This document shows, in pieces, positions 4,754-6,148 of a stretch of 6,148 nucleotides of DNA. The position numbers and the translations under genes were made by a program. Below the pieces are notes generated by a model, which had not been told where the DNA came from, ran no database searches, and worked only from the letters and a program-made list of their open reading frames with translations. Origin of the DNA: an uncultured Acetatifactor sp. (GTDB lineage: Bacteria; Bacillota; Clostridia; Lachnospirales; Lachnospiraceae); the NCBI GenBank assembly GCA_910585615.1, contig CAJUFO010000139.1:1-6148 (forward strand), read 5' to 3'. Every line of letters begins with the position of its first letter. Position 1 is the stretch's first letter.

Positions 4754-6148
4754 TCACGCGCTTGCTCCACCCTGTTTCCCCGTGGAGATTCTCTTGATCC
4801 ATTTTCCGCTCCTAAGCCGGAACACGCACCACACGGTCTTGGCAATCTGGTCGAATTTCAGGCAGGTATAGATCCAGAAGGCCGGGAGATGCAGCGCGAA
4901 GCCTGCCAGCAGCCCCAGAGGGATGGACAGCACCCACAGGAAGATATTGTCCGCCAGCATCAGCATCTTGGTATCTCCGCCGCCCCTTAGGACTCCCTTG
5001 GTCATGATGCTGTTAGTGGACTGGAAGATCATGATCAGTGCAATGGCCTCCATCAGCTGTCCGGCCACCCCCGCCGTCTCCTCAGACACATTGTAGGCAC
5101 CGATTACCGGCCCGCTGATCACAGTGATTACCAGAGCGGCAAAGAGCCCCAGGGCCAGTCCCAGCCCCATGAACGCGTAGCCCTGGCCCAGGGCTTTCTC
5201 CCGGTCCCCCTCTCCCAGGGTCTGTCCGGTAACGATTGCCCCTGCCTGGGCCACTCCCTGGGTCAGCACATTGCTCATCTGCTGGGTGACGCTGGTGATG
5301 GCATTGGCCGCCACAAAGTTTACGCCCAGATGCCCCACCACCATGGCCACGGTGTTGTTGCCGATGGCCAGGATGCCGTCGCTGACCAGAACCGGGATGC
5401 TGATGCGCACATACTCCCCTATCAGATCCCCTGTCTTCATGCCCAGATGCCTTATCCTAAACCCGATGGCTTTATCCTTGAAGAACAGATAGCCGCAGAT
5501 CATGCCCGCCTCGAACACCCTGGCAATCAGCGTCCCCAGGGCAGCGCCGGCAATCCCCATCCGGGGCATCCCCAGCTTCCCGAAGATAAAGGCGTAATTG
5601 GCCGCGATGTTCACGCAGAAGGCCCCCATGGACACATACAGCGGCATCCGCACCTGGCCCACGCTGCGCAGCACGATGGTGCAGACCAAAGACAGCCCCA
5701 GAAAGAAATAGGTGATGACGGAATACCGGAAGTAGATGATGCCCAGGGAGATGATGTCCTTTTCCGTGGTGTACATCCCCATGATGGCGCCCGGAATGGC
5801 GATGGTGGCAATGGCAAAGGCCAGAGCCAGTCCCAGAGTCAGCCTCACCATGATGCAGATGGTCTTCTTCAGGGCCTGTGCCGACTTCTCCGGTTCGCTC
5901 TCCCGCATCCCCCAGTACCTGGAGACCATCACCGATGCCCCCATGCCAAGCCCCATGCAGAAGATATGATAGATATTGATGAACTGGTTGGCCAGGGAAG
6001 TGGCGGAAAGCTCCACTTCCCCAAGGGTCCCCACCATAATGGTGTCCAGCATATTGACGCCGATGGTAATCAGGCTCTGCAGGGCTATGGGGAGGGCCAG
6101 CGTCAGCACCCTCCCGTAGAATACCCGATCCCCGGAAAAAAGTTTTTT
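4754..6148 (-). CDS. MATE-family multidrug/organic-cation efflux transporter (N-terminus outside window)
   Basis: The visible 464 residues form an integral membrane protein of the MatE type (PF01554, two repeats, normally 12 helices), which exports organic cations and drugs in exchange for Na+ or H+. The reading frame stays open to the window edge and begins KKLFSGDRVFYGRVLTLALP, a normal MATE amino end, so only a few residues are probably missing. The GTG at 6109 is internal, not the true start. Family marks: NMLDTIMVGTLGEVELSA in helix 1-2, IPVLVSDGILAIGNN opening the second repeat, AGAIVTGQTLGEGDREKA, and the late STNSIMTKGVLRGGGDTK. The protein ends in a short basic tail (IKRISTGKQGGASA). 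It is on the same strand as GH43, 161 bases upstream, but a glycan-transport role is not expected from the family; it is more likely an unrelated neighbour. The transported substrate cannot be predicted. Confidence 0.93.
   Translation of the reverse strand, partial: KKLFSGDRVFYGRVLTLALPIALQSLITIGVNMLDTIMVGTLGEVELSATSLANQFINIYHIFCMGLGMGASVMVSRYWGMRESEPEKSAQALKKTICIMVRLTLGLALAFAIATIAIPGAIMGMYTTEKDIISLGIIYFRYSVITYFFLGLSLVCTIVLRSVGQVRMPLYVSMGAFCVNIAANYAFIFGKLGMPRMGIAGAALGTLIARVFEAGMICGYLFFKDKAIGFRIRHLGMKTGDLIGEYVRISIPVLVSDGILAIGNNTVAMVVGHLGVNFVAANAITSVTQQMSNVLTQGVAQAGAIVTGQTLGEGDREKALGQGYAFMGLGLALGLFAALVITVISGPVIGAYNVSEETAGVAGQLMEAIALIMIFQSTNSIMTKGVLRGGGDTKMLMLADNIFLWVLSIPLGLLAGFALHLPAFWIYTCLKFDQIAKTVWCVFRLRSGKWIKRISTGKQGGASA

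Noticed and set aside
1..6148. CRISPR array, insertion sequence or riboswitch
   Set aside because: No regularly spaced repeats, transposase motifs, terminal inverted repeats or recognisable riboswitch core were found on either strand.

Overview
The window looks like chromosome of a gut-type Firmicute, most likely a Lachnospiraceae relative (for example the Enterocloster/Lachnoclostridium group). This is inferred from strong AGGAGG-type ribosome binding sites, fairly GC-rich genes separated by AT-richer gaps, and the mix of an intracellular-type GH43 glycosidase, a CE1-type esterase, a MATE exporter and a bacteriohemerythrin signalling protein. No database search was possible, so the taxonomic call is moderate at best.

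Layout. Positions 1-55 are the 5' part of a tRNA-Glu(UUC) gene on the minus strand, cut by the window edge. Positions 56-471 form an AT-richer stretch with no convincing gene, though it holds short protein-like pieces in shifting frames and a hairpin. Positions 472-1860 (+) encode a 462-residue fusion of an oxygen/di-iron-binding bacteriohemerythrin domain, a middle domain that may be CheX-like, and a C-terminal receiver (REC) domain with a complete phosphorylation site. Facing it on the minus strand is a short ORF (1760-2086) that starts as a normal receiver domain but loses the second half of the fold. Its last 101 bases lie antisense to the end of the fusion gene.

The rest is a minus-strand block. 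A MATE-family exporter (from 6148, 5' end outside the window, to 4754) is followed by a GH43 glycosidase with a C-terminal CBM6-like beta-sandwich (4592-3195), then an alpha/beta-hydrolase esterase of the esterase D/CE1 type (3087-2242), and then a clear intrinsic terminator (2197-2156). The GH43 and the esterase are probably co-transcribed. Neither has a signal peptide, so they probably work in the cytoplasm on imported, acylated arabinoxylan-type oligosaccharides: the esterase would remove acetyl or feruloyl groups and the GH43 would cleave arabinose or xylose. An 11-bp perfect inverted repeat lies between them. It is not followed by a T-run in the direction of transcription, so it is more likely an mRNA processing, stability or expression-tuning element than a terminator.

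The signalling part (472-2086) and the carbohydrate part (2242-6148) are probably independent. I do not see a clearly new multi-gene system. The points most worth a second look are the hemerythrin/CheX-like/REC fusion, the truncated receiver gene running into it, and the unexplained 56-471 region.
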